Shown here in pieces: positions 23,507-33,699 of a DNA stretch of 64,000 nt. Made by a program: the position numbers and the translations under genes. The notes under the pieces are model-generated. The model made no database searches, was not told the origin of the DNA, and saw nothing but the letters and a program-made list of their open reading frames with translations. The stretch covers positions 81,220,001 to 81,284,000 of the forward strand of contig OZ231126.1 in the NCBI GenBank assembly GCA_965153355.1, given 5' to 3'. This DNA is from Flaccisagitta enflata (taxonomy: Eukaryota > Chaetognatha > Sagittoidea > Aphragmophora). Positions within the stretch are counted from its first letter, which is position 1; each line of letters begins with the position of its first letter.

Positions 23507-24299
23507 TTAACCCAATCTTAAGAATCGGCCAAAGCAATCGCTGATGTATTGTCTTGCCACGAAATCGGTTTGTTCATAAGTCAATTCTAGCGACATGGCC
23601 GTTTGTTTTTGCCTTTTAGTACCGGCAAGGACGATGAGTTCGGTTTTCGCCGGTGACGGATTTAGGGCCCATTTGCGGCACCATGCTTCAAGAAGATCTA
23701 AGCGTCGCTGGATTAGCGCAACTGCTTCTCTCGGATTATTAGCAGTTACCCAAAGGCTCGTATCATCCGCGTATTGAGAGGAACCTTCATCTTTGTCGTT
23801 AGTAAGTGGCGCGTCCATCGTGCAGATGATGTAGAGTGTAGGAGACAAGATCGCCCCCTGGGGCGCTCCGGCCTCCATCGTAACTTCCATCGAGCAAATG
23901 TCGCCGTCCACTACGTAGTTTACGATTCGTGAGGAAAGAGGCGATGAGGCGAACGGTTTTTCTCGGGATGGGCAGTCTGCGACCTCTATATTTGATGACA
24001 TCTTGGTTCAATCGATCGAATGCCTTGTCAACAAATGCCTTGTCAACATCAACAAAGGCAGCAACGAAAACTTTCTTCTTCTTCCTTGCCGCGCCTGCCG
24101 TTTCCATTAGCCGTAGGAAGCACTCTTGCGTTGAACGTTTTGGCCGAAATCCCGCGTGTATTTCTGGACTAAGCTTATATTGGGAGTCAGCTGAGTCAAT
24201 CTGAATTTTAATAATCTTTTCTAAAATTTTTCCAAGACAAGAAAGTAATGAGATAGGCCTATAGCTAGCTGAATCATGCGCACTCTTGCTCTTTTCCAA
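23507..24299 (-). pseudogene. LINE reverse transcriptase core (two overlapping frames)
   Basis: The first frame (24299-23799) has SYRPISLLSCLGKILEKII and HAGFRPKRSTQECFL. The second (24001-23507) has EAGAPQGAILSPTLY and QYADDTSLWV, the catalytic YADD box, then RKWALNPSPAKTELIVL. The change of frame near 23800-24000 shows a coding break. Confidence 0.9.
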
Positions 24300-24996
24300 T
24301 CATCTGGATACAGGCCCACCTGGAAGCAGAGGTTGAAGATGTTGACGAGGCAATGCAGCGCAGTCGCAGGAAGGCGCTTGATTGTGGCGTTGTCGATGTT
24401 ATCGTCACCCGGGGCCGAATTAGTCTTTAAATCGCGAATGATATTAACGACCGTGTCAATGTTGACGATAGACTCAATTTCTTCATCACCCTCTTCCTTC
24501 CGTGAAAAAGGCAGAGGCTCAAACAAATTTCGATGGAGTTGTCTGATTCGATTTGACGACGCCATGCAACATCGGCAAGATCCGGAGGGCGAGGTTGATG
24601 AGTTTCCTTGAGGCGTTGAGCGTGGGTGTCGACAATTTCTTTCGCCGTGGAAGTCAAGTTTCCTTCTTTTGTTTTAAGATTAGTCAGCGGTTTATTGTCT
24701 TTTTTTCTTCGATTCCATCAGGGAATTAAATACTTTCCATCGCTTTGCACTGTTTTTAGTGGATTTAATCAGTTCCGTTTGATTTCTGTAATGAGTCAAT
24801 TTATCTTCTCTTAACATTTTTCTCATTTCATTTGTTACACGATTCAGTCTTTTCCTAATTTCAGAAACATCAATTATATTTTTGTTTGCTTTTATTAATT
24901 GTACAATTTCTCTTCTCTCTTTGATTTTTTGCCTTGTCTCTCTTCTTAATTTAAAATCTTTTTTCGCGTTTTTAGGCTTTTCCGTGCTGGCGCGGT
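24221..24996 (-). pseudogene. LINE ORF2 linker between endonuclease and RT
   Basis: Three frames cover it: 25009-24692, a lysine-rich helical linker; 24657-24427; and 24565-24221, with KTNSAPGDDNIDNATIKRLP, the usual RT motif 0/1 approach. Each hand-over needs a frame shift, as expected for an old copy. Confidence 0.8.
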
Positions 24997-25032
24997 CTTT
25001 AGCATTCACAATTTCCGTTGAAAAATCTTTTA

Positions 25033-26218
25033 CTAATTGTTTAATCTTGATATGTTTTCGATTGATTCTTTTCCAATCACGTGATCTTCCTTGATTGTAT
25101 CCCTGTGTATATCTGTCATCATTCCACTTTTGGTAATTTCATTTTGGAATTTATCCCAATTAGTATGTTTTATAGTTCTTTCTTCAATTTGGCTAGTGTT
25201 CTTCAGCGTCAAAATAAGGGGGAGATGGTCGCTTTCAGTTGCATGACTTGTGTCCAAATTGACAATGTCTTCAATGGCCGAATCCGATGCAAATATCAAA
25301 TCCAAAACATTCCAGTTACCACTGGATCTACTAATGTACGTCGGGTCGCTATTTTCCATGTAGTTAAGGCCAATTTCGGCGATAGAATCTATAAGTGATT
25401 TACCCTGATCTGAGTCAAATCTGCTCCCAAATTCCTTTGCGGCAGCGTTGAAATCCCCAGCAAGAATAATTTTCTTATCGTTTTTAGTGTTCAGGCTGGC
25501 AATTTTCCTGAAGATTGATTTATCAACATACTGTCCAGGATGAGCGTATTCTGTTGCCACAATGTATGTTTCGTTTGAGGGCGATCTCAACTCAAAGATG
25601 AAGCCTTCTTTAGCCTTAATTTTGTGTTCTTTAGCTGTCCAGTTTGAAGGGAAAACCAACAAGCTTCCGCCGGCGTAACATAGATTATCTGGGTTGTTTC
25701 TTACAATTGTTGCTAGGCCATCAAAAATTGCATCCTTTGCATCCTGGATTCGGACATCGTTGAATATACCAACAAATGGACCTAGTTTTGTCAAGTCATC
25801 TATAAGATCCTTAATTAATTTCTTTTTCGCCAGGTTTCCTTCAGAATTATGAATCATGACATACATTTTTCTCGCGCTATTGATATCGCCGTTTCTATCC
25901 ATCACCGTTTTTTGTTTCCGGGTTGAATTTCTTTATACGATCTTCTTTTCTCGGTGCGGATAGGCTTCTTGCTCCTTTATTTGACCTAGCAGATTTTGAT
26001 ATGGTTCTTCCACGAGTATCCTGGTTTCTAGGTAGAGGCTGAGAGAATTCATAGGATTCCGATAGCAATGGAAAGTCTGGCGCCGAAGGAAGGATTGAGT
26101 TTTCTCCCGTAGAGATCGAGGGTTGCATGGAAGATTTGTTAATCATATTTACAATTTCTTGCTGAATGACACGCAGATCCTTTTTAAAGACTTTTGCTCT
26201 AGCGGCATTTTCGTCCAT
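25033..26218 (-). pseudogene. LINE ORF2 N-terminus and AP-like endonuclease
   Basis: ORF2 begins at an ATG (26218) 11 bases after the ORF1 stop. It shifts frame near 25900 and then reads an EEP-type endonuclease with ILAGDFNAAAKEFGSR and ESDHLPLIL, the metal-binding and catalytic GDFN and SDH blocks. This nuclease nicks the target DNA to prime reverse transcription in the family. Confidence 0.88.
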
Positions 26219-26229
26219 GATGACTTTTG

Positions 26230-27917
26230 CTAGTTCTCCTTCACTTTCTTAATTTGGAGAGATGTTGGAGGAAAGTGGATCGTGAAGGACGTCGGCTCCT
26301 CTATCAGAGATGGGGCTGATTTTGCAATTGGCTCTTGCATGTTCACTGCCTGAGCCATTGGAGGATTCGATGGAGGGACCATAATCGATTGCTCTGGCTT
26401 GGGTTGTTGCCGGCCTGAGGGTGTGGGAGTAGAGAAGGTTATGTCATGCTCTTTGCCTGATGTTACATCATCAATCGTACTGTTTCTCTCACTCACATAC
26501 CTTCCTATTAGTCCGACAAGTTGCGTCGTCGCCATGCTCAGTTGTCGGTTTGCAGCATTGATCTGTTGGAGTGACTTTGCCATTTCTGATGCAAATGTGA
26601 CCGCGGCTTCTTTAAAGATGTCTGTGACATTTTCCCTCATTGCATCCGATACCGCATCCTTTATTGCCGATTTTATTTCTGCCGACAAGCTGCTAGTGTT
26701 GGCTGCTCCAGATGACACTGTTGGTTGTGTGACATCTTGGGAAGTAGATGCCGCTGACCTACTCCAGGCGCTAGATGGCGGTGGAAATTCCTGAATGTTG
26801 TTTGCAGGTACCTGCAGTCCCGGTCTTGAAGCAGCCGTTGTGGCTGCAGGTGCGGAGTTGGATGCTGCTGCAGCACTTTTAGCGGCAATGACTTGTTCGC
26901 ATGTTGGATCACTTGCAGCATGATTGCCGGAGCAATTGCTGCATTTGTATTGCTCTCTGGTTCTTAAACATTCCTTATGGTGGTGGTCATCACCACAGCG
27001 CATGCAGCGGCGAGGTCTTTTGCATCCCTTTGTGCCGTGATCGAGCTTTTGGCATCTGTGGCACTGAGTAAAGGATGGTAGGAGGTATCTTTTGGCTTGA
27101 TGTCTGAAGAGATTCAAGAAGATGCCTTCCTTGATAGCTCTGTCAATTTGGGACTCATTTTCCATAAATATCTTGACCGATTTCGTTTCTTCTCCGTCAC
27201 TTGCGCGCTTCATTCTTATGCCCCCTGTTGGTGTATAATTTCTTTCCCTCATCTCTTTAAGGATGTCTGGGATAGAGAGGGACTGCTCTACTCCTGCGAT
27301 AATGATTGCGGTCTTTGAATTGGCCTTGGGAGCTGGCGCTGGAGTGACGCCACTGCCGCTTTTCCATTTGTCTTTTTTGATCAAAAGATTGTAGTCCTTG
27401 CATGAAATCGGAAATACCAGGACTTTTCCAGCTTGTGTTTTGACTACCTCCCGAATGTTGCATCCATCAGGTTTATAGTTCTCGACGTAGCTGGCGAGGT
27501 CTCTTTTGGTGGCCAGATTTTGCCTTGTAAGTCGACTCCATACTTCCTTGGTTCATTTTGTATGGCGTTGTCTGTGATGGCAGCGATGATCAGATTGGCG
27601 TCCATTGCACTCTGATTTATGGGTTGACCGGCGCTATCGGATTCTGTTCGAGTGTCAGAGCTAGCGGCGCCAGTGTCATCCATTATGGCAGTATCAAGAT
27701 TAGGGATTGAGACTACGTCAATAACGATTCTCTCATTTAAAGAGCCTTGTTTCGGGTTAGACGGACTGTCGATAGATATTTTAGAGGATTGACGAGGCTT
27801 GGGGGTAGACACTTTTTTTTCAGGGCGGCCGTCGTCGCTGTCGTCGGAATTCGGGCTTCTACTGCGCTTTTGCCTTCCAGGAGATGCGAAGAGCTGTGAG
27901 ATTAATAGTCTTGGCAT
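26230..27917 (-). pseudogene. LINE ORF1, gag-like with zinc knuckles
   Basis: The N-terminal frame (27917-27444) is acidic and Ser-rich. The main frame (27384-26230, 384 residues) contains an RRM-like part followed by three CCHC-type knuckles beginning CHRCQKLDHGTKGC, CMRCGDDHHHKEC and CSNCSGNHAASDPTC. The two frames overlap in one region, so a single frame shift near 27500 separates them. The knuckles bind the element's own RNA in related LINEs. Confidence 0.88.
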
Positions 27918-27994
27918 CCAAAATTTTTTCGGACATCGATTTTTTTCAATTTTTCATTAAAAACAGAACACGTTTGACGCAGGCGATTTGTTCA

Positions 27995-28230
27995 ATTTGC
28001 AGTCTCTTTTCCTGCTTTTTGTAAAAACACAATAAGAACGTTGCAGTCTCTTTTCCTGCTTTTTGTAAAAACACGATAAAAAAAGGCGCAGTCTCTTTTC
28101 CTGCTTTTCGAAGCGAAGTAGTATTTTCATGTGATGGGGGAACGAGAAGTAAGATGTATCACAGGGGTTTTTCAAAAGGGGATCACAAGATTTTCCGAAT
28201 GGCGGGCAGTCTCTTTTCCTGTATTTCAGT
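27995..28230 (-). repeat. ~46-bp monomers upstream of the LINE ORF1
   Basis: GCAGTCTCTTTTCCTGCTTT recurs at about 27999, 28043, 28089 and, in a shorter form, 28206. They lie just 5' of ORF1 on the element's own strand, where some LINEs keep promoter monomers. Confidence 0.7.
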
Positions 28231-28667
28231 ATTTGATGCGAAGGGGAGGCACATGGCCGCGGCTTTGCCGCGACCGTTCGTTTGTTTTGTGTATTGTCAA
28301 TTGATTCCGAGTTCTTTTATAAATGAAATGTCTTTTTCTCTTTTCGGCCGGTGATCTCGTCTTCTTCCACGTTGGTCTTCCGTATCGCGATGCCACGGGT
28401 ACCTTAAGCAAATAAAAGAATAAATGGTTGATTGAATGGTAAAATGAATTAGCGTATAAGGAATGGTTAATGGAAGACCAAAAGATAGAATTTAGAGAGG
28501 ATGAATAAAGAAGGGATGTATGAAACTATAACTACGAGAAATTAAGAAAAGATGAAAGCACGGAAGTGATAAAGGGATGAAGTTCATGAGACTGAATCAA
28601 TTATCCATTAATTTGATGATAGCATCGGACTTTTGATAAATTGTCGTCACTTTTCCATAAAACTCAG

Positions 28668-28859
28668 GCACGGAATCGGAATTGAAATCCTTCATGACGA
28701 TTTGTGTGGATACGGTTCAAAAGTACGGATTGGATGATTATCGAACTCCCGTCTTCGTCTTTGAACGTCTCTCGTCCATCGTTTATCCGGAGGCAAACGA
28801 CATCGGAGAGTTCTTTCTGGCGCTCGAGAAAGATCCGCAACAAGAAGATTTCCTCCAAG
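28668..28859 (+). CDS. UBR4: UBR4 exon ([14 protein letters not shown] to EDFLQ)
   Basis: Acceptor AAAACTCAG ends at 28667; the donor starts at 28860 (GTTTGT). Phase 1 on both sides. It carries [18 protein letters not shown] and [13 protein letters not shown], among the most recognisable UBR4 stretches. Confidence 0.93.
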
Positions 28860-29073
28860 GTTTGTTGATATCAGGGTTTTCCTCCAGATTGCATTTGTAT
28901 TGGGCAGTCTATTCCTGCTATGTCTCGTCGGTCTCGACAGAGTCAAGTTCTCTCCTATCATGAAAAGGATTGCCTGGATTTTTTATATTATCCTCGCCCC
29001 GTTCGTATGTCTTGCCTACAGGCGACGTACAGTATATTCCTAGATTCATACGCTGCCACATTCATTCTGGCAG

Positions 29074-29291
29074 GTCGCATGATGGGTAACCCTTACTCAT
29101 CCAACGAGCCCGGTCTGGGTCCTCTCATGCGGGACGTCAAAAACAAAATCTGCCAAGATTGCGAATTGGTGGCGCTGTTGGAAGATGATTCCGGCATGGA
29201 ACTGCTCGTCAACAACAAGATCATCAGTCTCGATCTCCCCGTCAAAGAAGTCTACAAGAAGATCTGGATCGGAGAAGCCGGCAATCAAGAA
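29074..29291 (+). CDS. UBR4: UBR4 exon ([13 protein letters not shown] to [10 protein letters not shown])
   Basis: Acceptor TTCTGGCAG ends at 29073; donor GTGAGC starts at 29292, phase 0. It contains [20 protein letters not shown] and [20 protein letters not shown]. Confidence 0.94.
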
Positions 29292-29410
29292 GTGAGCATT
29301 TTGATTGGGCTTCTTTTTGATTTTATGCGTATGAAGCCGGTATAGAATTGTCGCAAGTGCAGTCCTACAAGCGTGGATTAGTGACTATTAAGCCCCATTT
29401 TCCGTCGTAG

Positions 29411-29564
29411 GGCGATCCGATGCGCGTTGTGTATCGAATGCGTGGTTTGTTGGGCGACGCCACGGAAGACATGGTTGAGTCTCTCGACACCAACAACGAC
29501 GACGAGATCGACAACGAGGAGGTCTTCAAAATGGCCGCCGTCCTTTCCACCGGATCACCGTCGG
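29411..29564 (+). CDS. UBR4: UBR4 exon (GDPMRVVYRMRG to LSTGSPS)
   Basis: Acceptor CCGTCGTAG ends at 29410; donor GTAATG starts at 29565. It enters in phase 0 and leaves in phase 1. It includes RMRGLLGDATEDMVESL and an acidic NNDDEIDNEEVF patch. Confidence 0.92.
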
Positions 29565-29734
29565 GTAATGAATGGGCCCATTGCTTAGAGATTTGAACTG
29601 AGTTGAGGTAGGCAAAGAAGTGCGTCCAGCTTTACGACGGTTCACAATCAAGATTTTTAGCTCGTATGTCAAGAAGCATGACGTCAGCTAGTATTTCAAA
29701 TTTCAGACAATCGCATCACTTGTTTAGAAGTTAC

Positions 29735-30425
29735 GCCTTTTTCATACTTAAAAAGTAAAAGAAAAAACCGACGTTCTTTTTTTCCGTTTTTTCTTTGAAC
29801 TCGCCCCCAATCAAATTTTTAAATTTTTTGAAAAAAGTAATTTTACAGGTTTTGGATCTAGGCGAATAAAACAATTTCCTATCAATTGCACCCCACTTTT
29901 GAAAACCATTTTTCAAAAAAATATTTTGTGATTTTTTTTTCAAAGTCCCTGACGTGCAAGACAAAAAAATTTCAGTTTTTTGAAAAAAAAAAAAATGAAA
30001 ATACAAGACTTTGGGTCTAGGCAAATCAAACAATTTCCTATTGATAGCACCCCACTTTCGAAAACCATTTTTCAGAAAAATAATTTGTGATTTTTTTTTT
30101 AACTCCCTGACGCGCGACAAAAAAATTTTCAAGTTTTCTGAAAAAAAAAAAAATGAAAATGCAGGATTTTGGACCTAGGCAAATCGAACAATTTCCTATT
30201 GATTGCGACCCACTTTTGAAAACCCTTTTTCAAAAAAATATTTTGTGATTTTTTTCTAAGTCCCTGACGCCACGACATAAAAATTTTCTAAGTTTTTTGA
30301 AAAAAAAAGCAGCACACAAGACTTGGATCTAGGCAAATCAAACAATTTCCTATTGATTGCACTCACTTTTTTTCAAAAAAATTCTCAATAAGGTTGGGGC
30401 CCCTTAGGGCCCCTTAAGAAGAAAA
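29735..30425. repeat. ~140-bp A/T-homopolymer-rich tandem repeat in a UBR4 intron
   Basis: About five units share CAATTTCCTATTGATTGCAC, TTTTGTGATTTTTTT and AAGTCCCTGACG. The array ends at GGGGCCCCTTAGGGCCCCTT. A second array of the same unit, with the same kind of GGGGCCC end, lies at 38125-38585. No protein is credible from the frames. Confidence 0.85.
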
Positions 30426-30695
30426 TAATAATGTTTAGTTAAAGCCGACGGCAAGAGAAATCAAATCTCCGTCAAACAAGACCAAGAACGCCTAGATCGG
30501 TGGCGTATAGAGCCTGTAACAACAGTCAACACTTCAGCGGGCGAGTTTTTTTCAAAGTGAGATCCGCTTTCAGCCTTAGAAATTCCAAGTTGTAGATCAA
30601 GGCCTAGTTGAGGTGAGATGTCACCGCTCTTTAGGTAGCAAGAAATTCTATCGTATTCTTCACGAAATATGTCTTTGTAATTACCAATTTCACAG

Positions 30696-30871
30696 GATTG
30701 GAAGTGATGTTGACGCGCTTGTCGGCCGTTACCGATTTAGTGCGTGGGCGCCATCTGCTGCTGACGTTGCTGAAGCTCTTCTCTTACTGCGTCAAGATCG
30801 GCGTCAACCGTAAGGCCCTTCTTCAGCCGCATCTCAACGCCATCTCCATCATGCTCGCATCTCTCAACATG
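30696..30871 (+). CDS. UBR4: UBR4 exon (GLEVMLTRLSAV to MLASLNM)
   Basis: Acceptor ATTTCACAG ends at 30695; donor GTAAGAAA starts at 30872, phase 0. It contains GRHLLLTLLKLFSYCVKI followed by VNRKALL, which fits UBR4 closely. Confidence 0.93.
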
Positions 30872-31047
30872 GTAAGAAATTCGGCTGGTCATTTTGTTGT
30901 ACCTTTCTTGATATCTGATCCCCGATATTCTTCCATGGCTAAGCCACACTATGGCATATCCGTCTGTTCCTTGGCCTCTGTCGCCGTATCTTTAAAATCA
31001 TTGTAAATGATGGATTCTGTATTAAATATTCTCCTCTTTGCACCCAG

Positions 31048-31176
31048 GTGCTCCACGCGGAGAATGAAGCTCTGTCTAGTCCAGGCTCCGGTCAACCATC
31101 CATCGCCGAGATGCTTGTCGAAATCATGGAGGCCATTTTCACCGAGGCTTCACTGGAACCACCTGAAAGACAAAAG
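31048..31176 (+). CDS. UBR4: UBR4 exon (VLHAENEALSSPG to PPERQK)
   Basis: Acceptor TGCACCCAG ends at 31047; donor GTTAGA starts at 31177; 43 codons, phase 0 at both ends. The sequence is less conserved than the flanking exons, as expected for a linker, but keeps EMLVEIMEAIFTEA. Confidence 0.85.
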
Positions 31177-31324
31177 GTTAGACTTGCCGCTGAACGTTTT
31201 TGCTTCTAGAAAAGGAAATAGTCACCTGACTCCATCCTTGAAAAAAAATAGTGTAAAAGATGTTAGATAAAAAGCTCATGAATGAATTCACCCATCTGAA
31301 TGAATTCACCCATCATACTCTCAG

Positions 31325-31515
31325 GAGTTTTCTGCCATGTGCGGCGATCGTGTGCAGTTGCTCACGTTGCTGGAGCGTATTTACTCTCCTCACGTGCGCG
31401 CTCACGTGCCGGTGATGCAGTCGCTCATGCGACTTGTGCCGTTCCTTTCGTTCGGCGACGAAGAGAAGATCAACGCTCTCATCGAACATTTCAAGCAGTT
31501 CGTCGATTTCGAAAA
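31325..31515 (+). CDS. UBR4: UBR4 exon (EFSAMCGDRVQLL to FVDFEK)
   Basis: Acceptor ACTCTCAG ends at 31324; donor GTAAGG starts at 31516, leaving in phase 2. It carries MQSLMRLVPFLSFGDEEKI, a strong UBR4 match. The next conserved exon was not found in the remaining 32 kb. Confidence 0.92.
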
Positions 31516-31687
31516 GTAAGGAACGGGGAGATGATTTCCAACAGGATTTATTTAAGAACTGAGCGGTCGGTGTGTACGAATGAGCTCAGATAAAAGTGAT
31601 TTCAATAGCGCAAAACGTTACAGTAACGCAAATACGTTATGATTGAGACAAAATCTCGACAGCACGGAAGGCAGAAGTGCTGATCTT

Positions 31688-32020
31688 GTGTAGCGTGGTA
31701 GACTGGTAGCCAGCGGCGTATCTGAGCTAAGATTTTAGCAGCTGCCGCCTCCAATCTATGTCCGACAAAGCTCCTGTCCGACCTATATTACTAAAAATGT
31801 TACTATAGATAACTATATATTTCTATTCAAAACTACACATAAATGTCTACTATTATATATTACTAGATATAACTAAATATGACCATATATAACTTGGTAC
31901 AGCAGTGTGTATTGTGTAACTACTTAGTACAACATTTGTCTAAATAAGTTCATAGAATTCTCATCTCACATGGAGAAAACCTAACAACAAAAGTTTCGAT
32001 TTCTGATTACCGCTCTGTCT

Positions 32021-32074
<54 letters not shown>

Positions 32075-32219
32075 CTCCTCCTCCTCCTCCTCATTCTTCT
32101 TCTTCTTCTTCTTTCCTTTGTCTGTCTGTCCGACATCGATCCTGTCCGACATAGTACAGCTGCCGCGGCAGCTGCGGAAGCCCCTTCATATACGCCGCTG
32201 CTGGTAGCAATGCTACACG
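31688..32219. mobile_element. Foldback element with internal (CT)n
   Basis: The left end TGGTAGCCAGCGGCGTAT is matched by the inverted ATACGCCGCTGCTGGTAGC at the right, flanked by GTGTAGC and GCTACAC. The inside holds CAGCTGCCGCC and its inverse, CTGTCCGAC repeats and a (CT)n then (CTC)n tract at 32023-32120. Confidence 0.6.
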
Positions 32220-32274
32220 GCAGGCAATCGTCTAATTGCGGCAGGGGGGTCAATGGAGTGATAACGGGCAAAAA

Positions 32275-32357
32275 AGAAAGAAAAAGAAACAAAGAAAGAG
32301 AGAAAGAGAGAAAGAGAGAAAGAGAGAAAGAGAGAAAGAGAGAAAGAGAGAAAGAGA
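32275..32357. repeat. AGAGAGAA hexamer-type microsatellite
   Basis: Purine-only AAAGAGAG-type units run for about 80 bp. Confidence 0.9.
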
Positions 32358-32579
32358 CAGGCGTGTATAAAGTTGGAGATGGGGAATAAAATCAAAGGGT
32401 TTGGAAATGGGGAAACAAAATCTAAAGCTTGAAAAAAATAAAAAAAAAATTTTATAAAGATTTAACATTTTTGGTAGTACCAAAAGGTAAAATTTGATTT
32501 CTATCTTGGCGAACAGTTGCTAAAACTTCAGTGCGAAGCATAAAAAAAAGATACAAATTTTGGATCATTCCACTAATGG

Positions 32580-32876
32580 ATGTCTCCAGATGGGTGGAAG
32601 GGTGGCCAGGGTAGCTGAGCTGGGTGGCCAATGCCACCCCTTCAGCTACCCTGGCCACCCTTGAATCAATTTTCGCCACCCCTGTGAAAAAAAGACACCC
32701 CTTACTAGAATTGAGTGAATGGCCACCCCGCCACCCGGCCACCCAGCCAGTCAGCCACCCGGCCACTCATCCATCCTGCCACTCATCCACCCGGCCACCC
32801 AGCCACCCGGCCACTCATCCACCCGGCCACTCATCCACCCGGCCACCTGGCCACCCAGCCACCCGGCCATCCATAA
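32580..32876. repeat. GGCCACCC minisatellite with an inverted repeat
   Basis: GGTGGCCAGGGTAGCTGA near 32601 is followed by its inverse TCAGCTACCCTGGCCACC near 32642. CCGGCCACTCATCCACCCGG-like units fill 32720-32872. Confidence 0.85.
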
Positions 32877-33149
32877 ATTCGAAGCTTAGTGTCGTACCGA
32901 GTTTATTTCATACGCTTCTTCATACGATCTTTAACAATTGCGATTTTATTATCAATATCAGGAAAAGCCTTCCCAATTTTTTCCCACTGTTTCAACGAAA
33001 GTACAATCCCTCGCTGTTTCTTGAAAACGCGATCCACATCCATAAAGCATCGTCTCAAATCAATTTCGTCGATAATCTGTTAAGGTGAAAAATAGATCAA
33101 CATTAAGACATTTTAAAAGGAGAACAAAGACAACTTCATCAAAGGCCTG

Positions 33150-33665
33150 CGGCAAAGTCGACTTTACCTTAACTTTGCCTGCGGCAAAGTCAAGTTTGCC
33201 TGCGGCAAAGTCACGTTTGCCTGCGGCAAAGTCACGTTTGCCTGCGGCAAAGTCACCTTTGCCTGCGGCAAAGTCACCTTTGCCTGCGGCAAAGTCACCT
33301 TTGCCTGCGGCAAAGTCACCTTTGCCTGCGGCAAAGTCACCTTTGCCTGCGGCAAAGTCACGTTTGCCTGCGGCAAAGTCACGTTTGCCTGCGGCAAAGT
33401 CACGTTTGCCTGCGGCAAAGTCACGTTTGCCTGCGGCAAAGTCACGTTTGCCTGCGGCAAAGTCACGTTTGCCTGCGGCAAAGTCACGTTTGCCTGCGGC
33501 AAAGTCACTTTGCCTGCGTAAAGTTGACTTTGCCTGCAAGTTGACACGTTTCGCGCAAAGTTGACTTTGCTTGGCGGGCAGTTGACTTTGCTCGCGGGTA
33601 AAGTTGACTTTGCTCGCGGTAAAGTTGACTCTTGCCTGCGGCAGTTGACTCAGCCTGTGGCAAAG
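33150..33665. repeat. 20-bp TTGCCTGCGGCAAAGTCACG array
   Basis: About 17 near-perfect 20-bp units followed by diverged ones to about 33665. The core TTGCCTGCGGCAAA is almost palindromic. ORFs on both strands are artefacts, since 20-bp units run through all frames without stops. Confidence 0.95.
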
Positions 33666-33699
33666 GATATTTTGCCTGTAGACGCTCTGTGGCCGACCC

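Larger units (their letters stand above)
22370..28110 (-). mobile_element. Non-LTR retrotransposon (LINE), antisense in the UBR4 intron, decayed
   Basis: Reading the minus strand, the order is a gag-like ORF1 with CCHC knuckles (27917-26230), then ORF2 with endonuclease (26218-25033), a linker (25009-24427), reverse transcriptase (24565-23507) and a C-terminal part (22819-22370). This is a two-ORF, EEP-endonuclease LINE like the Jockey, I or CR1 groups; I cannot place the clade. ORF2 is broken by at least five frame changes and by about 690 bp of foreign-looking sequence at 22820-23506, so the copy is dead. It occupies most of the 7.4-kb intron. Confidence 0.9.
20696..31515 (+). other. UBR4: Gene model (partial): UBR4 E3 ubiquitin ligase, eight exons
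   Basis: Exons 20696-20922, 21074-21250, 28668-28859, 29074-29291, 29411-29564, 30696-30871, 31048-31176 and 31325-31515 have GT..AG borders and join in phases 1, 1, 1, 0, 1, 0, 0, giving 488 codons without a stop. The product matches from memory the late part of UBR4 (p600), a giant E3 of the N-degron pathway also linked to calmodulin binding. Diagnostic stretches are [50 protein letters not shown] and RMRGLLGDATED. This is the helical-repeat region before the C-terminal catalytic module. The UBR box and the C-terminal E3 module are not in the window. Its longest visible intron (21251-28667) holds an antisense LINE. Confidence 0.9.
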
